Assembly (NCBI GenBank): GCA_958298945.1 | Contig: OY282605.1 | Coordinates: 38,852,811 to 38,916,810 of the forward strand | Source of the DNA: Atherix ibis | Taxonomy: Eukaryota > Arthropoda > Insecta > Diptera > Athericidae | Direction of reading: 5' to 3' | DNA: 64,000 bases | Shown here: positions 55,280 through 64,000 of the stretch, one piece after another | Numbering within the stretch: position 1 is the first letter of the stretch | How the letters are laid out: every line of letters begins with the position of its first letter | Translations under genes and position numbers: made by a program | Notes under the pieces: generated by a model | What the model saw: only the letters and a program-made list of their open reading frames with translations | Database searches by the model: none | Told to the model about the DNA's origin: nothing

Positions 55280-55560
55280 ATGGATAATTTACTGACAGCA
55301 GTAAAATATAACCTTAAAATAGTCAACAACAATACTGAGTTTATTCACACATAAACAATAAAAACTGATTTTACGCAAACATAAACAATAAAAACGAAAA
55401 TTTGACGCTTCAACATAACCAACAAACCCGCTAAGCCATCTATTTCCAGTTCGGGAACTAAAATTTGTCCACCCTAAATAGTATGCGCAACTACTGCGAT
55501 AATCTACTCGTTTGTTCGAGGTACAGCAGATGATGACAGCTACAACTACTGCACAATAGG
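55280..55560 (-). mobile_element. Harbinger 5'-end fragment
   Basis: The reverse complement contains ATAGATGGCTTAGCGGGTTT then GTTGGTTATGTTGAAGCGTC, matching 44784-44823 upstream of the Harbinger relic, and GTAGTTGCGC...TTAGTTCCC matching 44735-44770. Only the 5' noncoding part is present, so this may be a non-autonomous derivative. Confidence 0.7.
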
Positions 55561-55746
55561 AAACTTTCCCCAATCGAATACAGCTAATGTGTTTGAAAAT
55601 TGGCATATACAGCTACCACCACCTACCGAAGGGGTGTCGGAACTATATAGAAACCATTCTCAAGACTCAATGAACAAGTTGGTATAATGGTTCAGTATGA
55701 TTTTATGCATAGTTTTCGAGTCTATAAGCCTCACACAAAAACGGAC

Positions 55747-55804
55747 ATTCATTTTTATATATAATACATGGTAAAATATAATTCATTTTTATATATAATA
55801 CATG
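55747..55804. repeat. 24-bp direct duplication
   Basis: ATTCATTTTTATATATAATACATG at 55747-55770 and again, identical, at 55781-55804. Confidence 0.95.
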
Positions 55805-55999
55805 TAAGGCTATAAAATTTTTTTAAATTACTATAAAAAATTCATTATATTCGATAAAAGTGACCTTCTGTTTTGCAGATAATTTGAAAAGGTTATTTTC
55901 TATGATAATAGAGAAGAAAAGACTGTTATCGTCAATTTTAAGTGATATGTACTATTTTTTTATTTATTTTAAATATAAAAAATATTTAAAAAATATATA

Positions 56000-56340
56000 G
56001 TAATAATGAAAGAGTACAACAAATCATGATCAATTTTTGTGCAAAATGCTTCCAGGACGCGTAATTTTTAGATTTGATAATGTCAATTAGCTTCAAGAAT
56101 CGTGCAATTTGATGCTGTTTGAGTTTTTTCTTGTAAAATTTTATAAAAAATTATATTTATCTACTTAAAAAAAATTGAAATTTTAGAGTATTTAAAACCT
56201 ATTATCCGTCACGTAAGTGCCTAATTATAACCCAAAATGTGCAAACAAGTTATTAAAAACTTACCTCAAAAGGATTGAGTACTGAAAAAAATCTTTGAAC
56301 AATCGTTCAAATAAAGTTTTTAATGTTTTCTATTATGGCA
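56000..56340. repeat. dispersed AT-rich repeat fragment
   Basis: Ordered similarity to 4150-4440: GCAAAATGCTTCCAGGACGCG, TCTTGTAAAATTTTATAAAAA, AAACCTATTATCCGTCACGTAAG, CCCAAAATGTGCAAA, CTTACCTCAAAAGGATTGAGTAC. Unknown family, noncoding. Confidence 0.6.
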
Positions 56341-58224
56341 AAGTATAACTAATATTAAATAATAAACTATTTTTAAATATCTATATAAAAAATATATTTT
56401 ATTTAATTTTCATTTCCAAAGCATAAATTGGATAAGCCCATGTGAACATAGAAAAACTGAATCGTAAGCAAATAAACCCTATTCGATACGATAGAATTAT
56501 GCAATTAAAACGTTATTCAATAGTGTTTAGATATAATCAAATCCAATAAACCTATTTAAGTATAGTATATATAATTATTTATACAAATACGTGCGATGTG
56601 GGAAATTTTGCTTGAAATTCCTTTTAATTCGAACCGTACGAGTAGAATCACTTTCACAAATTAGTGTCATTATTTGATTGTAATAGTGTTGACAGTATGA
56701 GTGTAACTTGTATCATGTCCTCTTTTTGTGCTCGGAGGATGTCTAAACATATCTACTGGTCTCTGACTTACCATCTATATTAACACATGGTGAACTGTCT
56801 TCATCTTTTTATGCATGAACAGGCTATATTTTCACAGGTTAAGATGGTGTCACGTACGTTGTGAAAATTTTCATGTGGCTTGGGGAACTTACTGACCCAA
56901 ACCTCTACATTGTCATCAGATCCATTGCTGTATCAAAATTACCTTTAGCTATTATTATACGAGTAGTTTAGATCAGAGTATCACACTTCATAGTCTTATC
57001 CAAACAAAATGCCATACACCTTCCGCCTGCTTTGGTTGTCCCGCTAGAATAAAACCTCCACAAACGAACCGATACTATTTTGTTGGGAAGAGAAAAAATA
57101 TGTGTAAACCGAAACTGCTTCCTTTTGGTTCATGTTAAGAACTTTGGCAAACACCGAGGCATGACATTCCTTAATTTTGTAATTTGTTTGCTTTTCTGGC
57201 AACTACACGCATTGTACATAGTCGTTAATGCCTTTCTTCACCACCTTGCGTCTAACCGCACACGTCTTAACTCCAATGAACATAACCGCATCCTTTACAA
57301 AAACCAAACGACTCCTCTCACTACCTGGTTGTACTATATCATCACCTTAAGAAAGATATCCACCCAACAAACAAAAAAAAAACCCTCCAACTTCAGGTTA
57401 TCTTCCAAAAGGCCATATCATAGCATCTTCCACGCTTATTGTCTTTGTCGTCATCGTCTCTTATTTCTTTAACTGAACTGCTTACTTTCCTGTTCATGTT
57501 CTGAAATTAATGGTTCGTTGGGGGTGGTTTTATGCTCATATTCATTGTGTATGCCGGTTCACGTATTATATGCTCTCATAGATACTATGTGCTTGTACAT
57601 TTTTGTTCCCAGATATACACATGAATATGCTCAACTCTTATTATTTTACTTTTATTAAGTAAATTTAAGAAGAAGTTTGACGTTTTCTTAATATTTTAGA
57701 GCTTTTTGTTTTCAAAATTCTTCTCTCACTTTTCATTTTCCTTTTCGTGATTTATTTTCGTTTTTTTTTCTTAATTCTCTCGTCTCTTTATATAATCAAC
57801 ATATTATCATGTATTGTAAATTTTTTTTCTTTGCACCTTAAAAGGTTGTAAAAATATTTTCTTAAAATTTTTTGTTATAGAAATTTTTCTAATTAGTCTC
57901 AAATTCCTTATTCGGATTTTTAATATTCGATTATCTTTTAATAATTTTTTTTCTAACACAAAATCATGATAAATTTATAAACGTTTTTAATGAGACTTAT
58001 TTTTTTTTCGTAATAATTTTATTTAATTCAATATAGTCCTCCTTAAAAAAATTCTCTTAGACAGCTATAGGGAATTATGGCTCTATTGAAGGACTCAACT
58101 GAAATCGTCTTCATCTCCTCGGTTACACTTCTTTGGATGTTATTGACAGTTCTTGCAAGGGGATACTTTTAGAAGAACGATCAAATAATTATTAGTACTA
58201 GAACTGCGTTCGGGTATTAGCAAC
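56341..58224. other. unannotated
   Basis: 56.7-57.5 kb is less AT-rich than its surroundings and includes a 130-codon frame (57080-57472) that I do not recognise and do not call. The remainder is A/T- and T/C-rich. Confidence 0.4.
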
Positions 58225-58310
58225 CCGTGGTTCTGCGCCGGACTAACTATGCCTGGAATTTAGAAATATCCTTACTGTAGAACTCTCAGTGGAAATATCT
58301 ATTGAAACTA
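58225..58310 (+). mobile_element. R1-type LINE 3' fragment, left of TcW copy D
   Basis: TGCGCCGGACTAACTATGCC TGGAATTTAGAAATATCCTTACTGTAG resembles TGAGCTGGCTTAGCGGTGCCTAGGAATTTACAAGATTCCTTATCGTAG at 37949-37996. It may continue at 59246-59330 beyond the inserted element. Confidence 0.5.
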
Positions 58311-59245
58311 TAGGGTTTCCCAAAAAGAGTAATATGATTTCTAAGTGACGTTTCGGCCATTTGTAATATGTCATGATCTGTCATTTTTTTTTCTCATTGT
58401 ATTCAGTAATGTTTACAATTTTATCATGAAGAGATATACGCAGGAAAAATGTTTAAAAGTTATTCAATTTTATTATCAAAATAATCGTTCTCCAATTGCA
58501 ACTTTTCGTGCGCTTTTTTCTTCTCCGAAGAGGCTCACTTTCATCTGAGTGGTGCGGTAAATAAACAAAACTGTCGATTCTGGTGCGAAGAAAATCCACA
58601 AATTATTCATGAACACTTATTACATTCACCTAAATTGACAGTTTGATGTGGTTTTTGGTCTGGTGGAATCATCGGTCCGTAATTCTTTCGAAATGAAGCT
58701 GGTAACACCGTTACTGTCAATGGAGAGCGGTATAGATCGATGATAACCAACTTTTTATGGCCGAAATTGGAAAAAGTTGATCTCGACAACATCTGGTTCC
58801 GACCAAAACGGGGCTACGTGCCACACAGCACGTGTAACAACCGAATTATTGCGAGAAAAGTTTGTAGATTCGATTACTTCAAGAAATTGTGACATTGAAT
58901 GGCCTCCAAGAAGTTGTGATTTAACACCATTAGACTATTTCTTGTGGGGTTATTTAAAGTCATTGTTCTTTAGCAATTAACCAGACTCTCTTCAAGCTTT
59001 AGTAGTCAATATTGAACGTGCTATTCATGACATACGACTTGATTTAGTGGAAAAAGTGCTCGAAAATTGGGTTCATCGAATTCGTTCCTGCCAAAGAAGT
59101 CGTGGAGGCCATTTGAATAACGTTTTATTCAGAACTTAATTTTATCGACTGTACTTTACATTAAATAAAAAACATTTGAACTTCCTTAACAATTAGTGTG
59201 TTTTTTTAAAAAAATAAATCATATTACTCTTTTTGGAAAACCCTA
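58311..59245 (+). mobile_element. TcW-type transposon, copy D, with intact 30-bp inverted ends
   Basis: 935 bp. The left end TAGGGTTTCCCAAAAAGAGT AATATGATTT and the complement of the right end differ at one base in 30; TA flanks both sides. It is the only copy that shows the family's terminal repeats, and it defines element size and TA target preference. Confidence 0.95.
58426..59140 (+). pseudogene. TcW transposase, internally deleted
   Basis: Starts MKRYTQEKCLKVIQFYYQNN (helix-turn-helix start), then jumps at 58510 to EEAHFHLSGAVNKQNCRFWC (first catalytic region), GFWSGGIIGP, FFRNEAGNTVTVNGERYRSM, FLWPKLEKVDLDNIWF, NGATCHTARVTTELLREKF (second Asp decayed to Asn) and WPPRSCDLTPLDYFLWGYLK (third Asp). 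The C-terminus continues in another frame (NIERAIHDIRLDLVEKVLEN WVHRIRSC). Frameshifts at 58650-58790. Confidence 0.88.
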
Positions 59246-60167
59246 TATAAGTGTTATCATGGTAGTAGGGTGACTCTCATTGATTTGTCACACCGTGCCC
59301 GACTGAAGCGTAGTGAAACGTGGTCTTAGGGTTGGCATTGAGTGATATAAGTTAATACGTATGCTATCAATACAAACAATAGTAGAGATTTAGGAAGGAC
59401 TTGATACCAACACTTAGGGTAACTAACTTGCTAAACTAGTTATTGACTGTTAGCATAGTTGTACCTGTGATGGATGTAGCTAAGCTAGTGGCAGAAGCAG
59501 ATGGAAGCGCAAAAGTTGATGAGTTGAAAAGAAGGTACCTGGTGGAGACCACTCACCCTTGAGGAATTGACGGATGGGTTGGTTGATTACTTCTTGTATA
59601 GAATAGGAAGATAGATTTTGAATAAAGCAGAAAATAGTAAAGTTGACATGCTGAGACCACTTGCATAGAAGGAATCGAAGAACTCTTTTGGTAAGTCTGA
59701 GGAAATTATTGAAAATTCCTTGTCTGGTTCATGGAAAGAGGAAGGTATAATAATTTGCAAGTCAAATGAACGTTAATTTCAACAGAACTAAGGCTTGTAA
59801 TGTGCATACTCAGATAATAACTTTTTTTGGTTGGCATATTTTTCACTAGTTTTATGTTTCGTTGATTGTATGGGGAGGGGGGGGGGGGGATTGTTCGAAG
59901 ATTGTGCAATGGAATGATCTTATATCTACTATAACCAAAAAAATATTATTATATTATTATAATTGGTAACTTTTCTATGAGAGGTGGAAAAAATAGCGAA
60001 GAAAGAACGGAAAAAAACTAATTATATATAAAAAATCAAAAATAAGGAATGAGGTATAAACAGTTTTTTAGAAATAATAAAAAAACTTTTTAGCCTACCT
60101 TATTTTTAAAACCTCTTTCCTTATTTCTGTCAATAAATACTGGACAACTGAATTCATGTGAGCGTGT
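59246..60167. other. unannotated, with a 13-G run
   Basis: 59246-59330 may be R1 3' sequence. 59380-59640 has balanced composition and is not recognised. A run of 13 G lies at about 59877-59889, unusual in DNA this AT-rich. Confidence 0.4.
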
Positions 60168-60186
60168 ATACGAGATCTGTTCAAAA
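60168..60186 (+). mobile_element. solo MarD mariner end
   Basis: TACGAGATCTGTTCAAAA followed directly by R1-type LINE sequence. Only the terminus remains. Confidence 0.6.
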
Positions 60187-60194
60187 TTAACAAT

Positions 60195-60850
60195 AACATA
60201 TCTCTCCCCGAAATAGCTCATCCAAAGATGAGACTTCATTACACTCTATTTCGAGGAGCTTTTCAATCACTCGATTCCATTTCAAACAGTTGAATGCCAC
60301 TTTAAAGTTGACAAACAATCCCAACACGTACTTGCAATTATTCTTCTTAACGTACGTCGTTGCACGCTACCAGGCATCCTCAGTAGACCTAACCTCAGTA
60401 AATCCATACTGGGAGCCGGATAAGCCCCTTTCCGGAAGCATTACATTAACAAGGACTTTGCCAATCACTGACAGCAGACATATCTGCTGTCCTATAGGAG
60501 GATGGACGAGTCCATACTTTGTCCTGGGACTTAAGCAAGATGACCACATCGCTCCTCTTCCATTCATTTAGGAAAACGCCACTCTCCAGACATTCATTAA
60601 ATAACTCACAAATATACTCGGGTATTGCCTGCAAACACTTCTGAACATATCTCCATTCACACCATAAAGCTCTGGAGCTATTCTCACTCCAGTCTTACAT
60701 ACAACCCGATCGATCTCCTCCCATTCAAATTGCGCAGAGTATCTTGGGTCTACATTCACTCTTTCCCAGGAACTCACTCCAGACAAAAAATCGTTGATGC
60801 TGTCTTCCTAATTATGGGTATACCCATTATCCATTCTTATACTAGATGCA
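60195..60850 (-). mobile_element. R1-clade LINE relic (N-terminal RT)
   Basis: Minus strand: RYSAQFEWEEIDRVVCKTGV, ELYGVNGDMFRSVCRQYP, PEYICELFNECLESGVFLNE, WKRSDVVILLKSQDKVWTRP, SSYRTADMSAVSDWQSP / LLSVIGKVLVNVMLPERGLS and GSQYGFTEVRSTEDAW. Same family as 36505-38060 and alignable over 36505-36970. Frames shift near 60440 and 60640. Confidence 0.85.
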
Positions 60851-60900
60851 TCGTATCTGGCACGTCCACACATGCATAACCGGTACACCGGCGCCCACAC

Positions 60901-60989
60901 GTTCTCGTTCCCACATTCGCTGACATAGTTACGCCAGTGCGACCCCTTGTGCCTGGCGTAACTATGTCAGCGAATGTGGGAACGAGAAC
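60901..60989. repeat. foldback palindrome, 37-bp perfect arms
   Basis: GTTCTCGTTCCCACATTCGC...ACGCCAG (60901-60937) and its exact complement at 60953-60989, 15-nt spacer. The stem is GC-richer than the surroundings. Confidence 0.96.
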
Positions 60990-61049
60990 AGCGAATGTGT
61001 AGTCCTCCCTGACATTTCTATATGTGCCCCATGCATACTCCACATTCAC

Positions 61050-61260
61050 GACATGGTAGAAAGAAAAGAGTATGGTCTCGGTGTATTTTTCGACAGAAGT
61101 AAATATTTTAATCGAGTATGCCATCTGAGGATCCTTTCCTGCGTCGCATATTACTTGATACTAAAATCATCCAAGTTAATGAAGCTAACGAATTCTCGAA
61201 TATCTCTTCGATATTTGCTGGTGTTCCACAGGGTAGATTACTTTGTCCTTTACTCTACAA
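61050..61260 (+). mobile_element. Jockey-clade LINE relic (RT fragment)
   Basis: VERKEYGLGVFFDRSKYFNR and FSNISSIFAGVPQGRLLCPL LYN in two frames, matching ALERKEYCPGVFLDISHAFD and SAGVPQGSILGPILYN of the long Jockey copy. Cut off after LLYN by the MarD mariner at 61261. Confidence 0.8.
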
Positions 61261-61365
61261 TACGAGGTCTGTTAAAAAAGTATCACGAATTTTGAATTTC
61301 TCCGGGTTACGTATATTCGATTTTCAATTTTTTTGTGGCGTTATGTTGGTACTCATGTACTTTTT
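61261..61365 (+). mobile_element. MarD mariner, 5' end fragment inserted in Jockey
   Basis: TACGAGGTCTGTTAAAAAAG, then GGGTTACGTATATTCGATTTTC and TGGCGTTATGTTGGTACTCATG: the family leader. The remainder is replaced by T-rich sequence. Confidence 0.85.
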
Positions 61366-61419
61366 TTTATTTTTGAAATTTTTTTTTCTTTGAAAATTAT
61401 AAAGAATTTTATAAAATTT

Positions 61420-61766
61420 AAAATTGTCTTCATACTCAGTGCAAGAACATGTCAAAATTGTTGAATTTTATTTTGCTTCCGGGCAATCTACTGTCACAGC
61501 TCCCAGCGCAAACATGATAAGAAACTTAATAATCTCTTTTGAGGAGCGTGGTGCCCCAAATTTATTAAGCCATGAATACATTTTAATCGACTTGTTTGTA
61601 ATGAACAAGCTGTGGTTGGGTATCTCCAGAAAATCGCCACAATGCATTTTGAAACTTAACCTGAGGATGTTTCCATAGAAAATTCAATTAGCTCAAATAT
61701 TATTATCGAGGGATTCAGTACAACGGCTCTAAAATGCGAAAGTCAGTCCAAGTTGGTCCACCCTGT
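61420..61766 (+). mobile_element. TcW-type transposon N-terminal relic, copy E
   Basis: SYSVQEHVKIVEFYFASGQS and NMIRNLIISFEERGAPN match the helix-turn-helix start of this transposase type (YTxQExxxIVxxYYxxxxS). Further on LNLRMFP, stop, KIQLAQIL resembles the LKLxPYKIQLxQEL block. The region ends TTGGTCCACCCTGTA, a possible terminus. Most of the catalytic domain is missing. Confidence 0.65.
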
Positions 61767-62985
61767 ATTAATTTTTTTTAAAAATTATTTGCTGAAATGA
61801 TTTCCAAATTTCCCAATATTTACGTTAACAACACTAACAAAGAAATTTTTTTTATTCTCCAATTTTAATTCTTAATACTTTTTGATGATAACACTTAATA
61901 CTTCTGCTCCCATTAAACTCTCACCCTCGACTGCCTCACACAAATTTCATAGCAAAGCCAGATGCCTGTGTGATGTTCGCAAGCCAAATCGTACGATCAA
62001 TGCATCCCTCTTCGACGAACCGCACCCACTCTCTCTAAACCATCGCATAATGCCGCTTGCACACGGCACTCATACGATAGCATTAACGATTCGTCTCTTC
62101 TACTCTCCGGAAAAGCGCAGGCGAACCTTGAAGTTTTCTGACAGTAGTGTTGCCAGTAGCTTTAAAACTGGCCGAAAACTTCTGGGATACTGGAAACTCA
62201 AGGTGGACTGGAAACTCAAGGTGTGAAACAGGGCTCTAGAAGGGTAGAGTTGAGGCAACCTTCCAAACAGTGGAAACCTATTTGAGTGTTTGATTGCATG
62301 AGGTTTTTTCAAACAATTCGTATTTAATAAGTTAGCTGGTCTGATGGAATGCACCGCAAATTTAGGTCTGTGTGCGCTGATTGGGCGTAATAACCCATTG
62401 TAATTTATTTAATTATAGGAATTATCATTTTGGGGGTAATAACTAGAAACAGTATCAAGATGGCATTCTTATGAGTGATTTTTGATTTTTGGGAATAAAG
62501 AATAGTCCATCGGACTAAGGTTCTGCGAAAAGCGTACGGCTGGTAAAACACAAGAAAGCCTTTTCGGTCAAAAATTCGGAAATGGATCTAAGATGAATAA
62601 TCCTTTTTCTGAGGCCCTAAAGACTTTTTCATCAACTTCTTCAATGTTAATCCATCGTCTGATCTCACAAGAAGACTCGTCCCATATTTTCATCATATTA
62701 AGCCGTTTCTTAGACCAGCCCTACTTAAGTAAGGTTTCTCTTCTACTACTTTTCGGCCCCGTAAAAAATCTAATTTCCTTCTCTACATAATAAAAGTTTA
62801 ATAGAACAACATTACTCAAAGCTTCGCTATTACATTTTTCATGACACACTATAAAAAAAACACAATTTCACTTATCACGTTCTAGAATTATAATTATTTT
62901 TAAATATTGCCAACAAATAAACTATAAATTCAAAAATTTCCATAATAGATAAAAAATAATACCAACAATTCACTAAATAAATAAT
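61767..62985. other. unannotated
   Basis: 62190-62225 has an 18-bp duplication (GGAAACTCAAGGTGGACT / GGAAACTCAAGGTGTGAA). No gene recognised. Confidence 0.45.
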
Positions 62986-64000
62986 TACCAGCAGTATAAG
63001 CTTAAAAACGATGTTTGGTCATAGATGGCGTGATTGAGCGTATTAAGCTACCATGGGTATGCCATACTTTTGTTTATGAGTTTGACATCTGTCAACATTA
63101 ATCAGTGCACATTGTCAGCAACTTCCTACAACAACATACATTTTTCCTTTGGTAATCATTGTTTAGTTTTGTGTCAGAAAAAGAGCATATGCGGGAAGCT
63201 CTGCTTTTCTGCTTCAATTTGAAGAAATCGGCTGTCGAATCGCATCGAATCCTTATGCAAGCCTATAGTGACAGTGTTTTATCGGAAACAACCTGCCGAG
63301 ATTGGTTTCATCGGTTCAAAAACGGCAATTTTGACTTGTGGGACAAGAAGCGTGAAAATTAAACGAGGAAGGTTGAGGACCATCAAGTGCAACAAATGCT
63401 CGTGGAGCAATTGGGTGTTACTCAACCAGCCATTTCCATGCGTCTGCGTACCATGGAGAAAATTGAAAAGATCGGAAATTGAGTGCCGCATGAATTTAAC
63501 GATAGGCAGATGAACTGACGCCAAAACACATGAGAAATCTTGCTCGCCAAATAAAAAAGGAAGCTGTTCCTGCATCGGATTGTGACAGGCAAGAAATCAT
63601 GGGTGTATCCCGGCCAACCATCAACATCTTCTCCAAGACCAAATCGCTTCGAACGGAAGACGATGATATGCGTTTGGTGGGATCAGCAGGATATCGTCTA
63701 CTATGAGATATTGAAACCTGGTGAAACTGTCAGTGCTCACCGCTACCATCAACAATTGATCAAATTGCACCATGCTCTGCGTGAAAAAAGGACGGATTAT
63801 CTACAAAGCCATGGCAAGCTGATTTTCCTCCACGACAACGCACCATCGCACACATCAAAAATGGTTCGAAACTACTTGGAGACACTCAACTGGGAGGTGC
63901 TACTCCACCCCGCTTTTTACCATACCTGGCCCCTTCCGACTACCACCTGTTTTTGTCGATGGGCCACGCGCTCGCTGAGCAGCACTTCGATTCTCAGGAA
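62986..64000 (+). mobile_element. Mos1-like mariner (MarE), runs off the window
   Basis: Starts TACCAGCAGTATAAGCTTAA, with the conserved subterminal GATGGCGTGATTGAGCG. Transposase pieces: EHMREALLFCFNLKKSAVES HRILMQAYSDSVLS, DWFHRFKNGNFDLWDKKREN then stop; MLVEQLGVTQPAISMRLRTM-like at 63396; RRQNTxEILLAKxKRKLFLHRIVTGKKSW-like; FLHDNAPSHTSKMVRNYLET (second Asp, 63830) and GHALAEQHFDS at the end. An internal segment before position 63400 is missing. Pseudogene. Confidence 0.85.

Noticed and set aside
57080..57472. 130-codon open frame in a less AT-rich patch
   Set aside because: No family similarity, no splice context and T/C-biased composition; cannot be told from a chance frame.
1..64000. 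tRNA or rRNA genes
   Set aside because: I looked for A/B-box and GGTTCRANNCC-like words and conserved rRNA blocks and found none that folded convincingly; a covariance-model scan would be decisive.

Overview
This looks like insect nuclear DNA, most likely from a fly or another insect with a transposon-swollen genome. It is strongly AT-rich, has short consensus splice signals, and carries arthropod-type mobile elements: several mariner subfamilies, Jockey- and R1-clade LINEs, PIF/Harbinger and Helitron. No CRISPR, operon or tRNA was seen. I cannot name the species.

The clearest host gene is a two-pore-domain (K2P/TWIK-type) potassium channel on the + strand. Coding exon 1 (11911-12178) gives the cytosolic N-terminus and M1. 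Exon 2 (39724-39903) gives the end of the cap, the first pore helix and most of the first selectivity filter. Exon 3 (40574-40779) completes the filter (TIGHG) and M2. All junctions agree in phase. The second pore, M3/M4 and the C-terminus were not found and presumably lie past base 64000. Intron 1 is about 27.5 kb and is mostly mobile-element debris.

Layout: 0.1-2.9 kb, a mariner split by a second mariner and followed by a LINE 3' end. 3.9-4.4 kb, a 219-bp tandem duplication. 5.6-7.7 kb, a near-intact irritans-type mariner inside an older IS630/Tc1/mariner-type relic. 9.5-11.0 kb, a ~180-bp satellite. 11.8-12.2 kb, K2P 5' end. 12.5-39.6 kb, intron 1, holding many mariners, two further tandem arrays (21.5-23.4 and 24.6-26.0 kb), LINE pieces, foldback palindromes and three candidate exons of unknown genes. 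40.9-44.6 kb, an inverted relative of the 0.1-2.9 kb block, into which a 2-kb Jockey element has inserted. 44.7-46.1 kb, a Harbinger relic split by a mini-mariner. 47-52 kb, mariner and LINE relics in AT-rich DNA. 54.0-55.1 kb, a Helitron 3' half with its CTAG terminus. 58-64 kb, nested relics of R1, Jockey and mariner types.

At least seventeen mariner-derived loci from six families occur, and almost every transposase is visibly broken. Points of most interest: the 162-bp satellite shares sequence with the 3' UTR of the resident Jockey element; at least six short near-perfect foldback palindromes are scattered through the window; two loci share a composite LINE-in-mariner structure about 40 kb apart in inverted orientation; two mini-mariners share one deletion junction; and a pair of phase-compatible minus-strand exons separated by a 96-nt intron may be a gene nested inside the channel intron.
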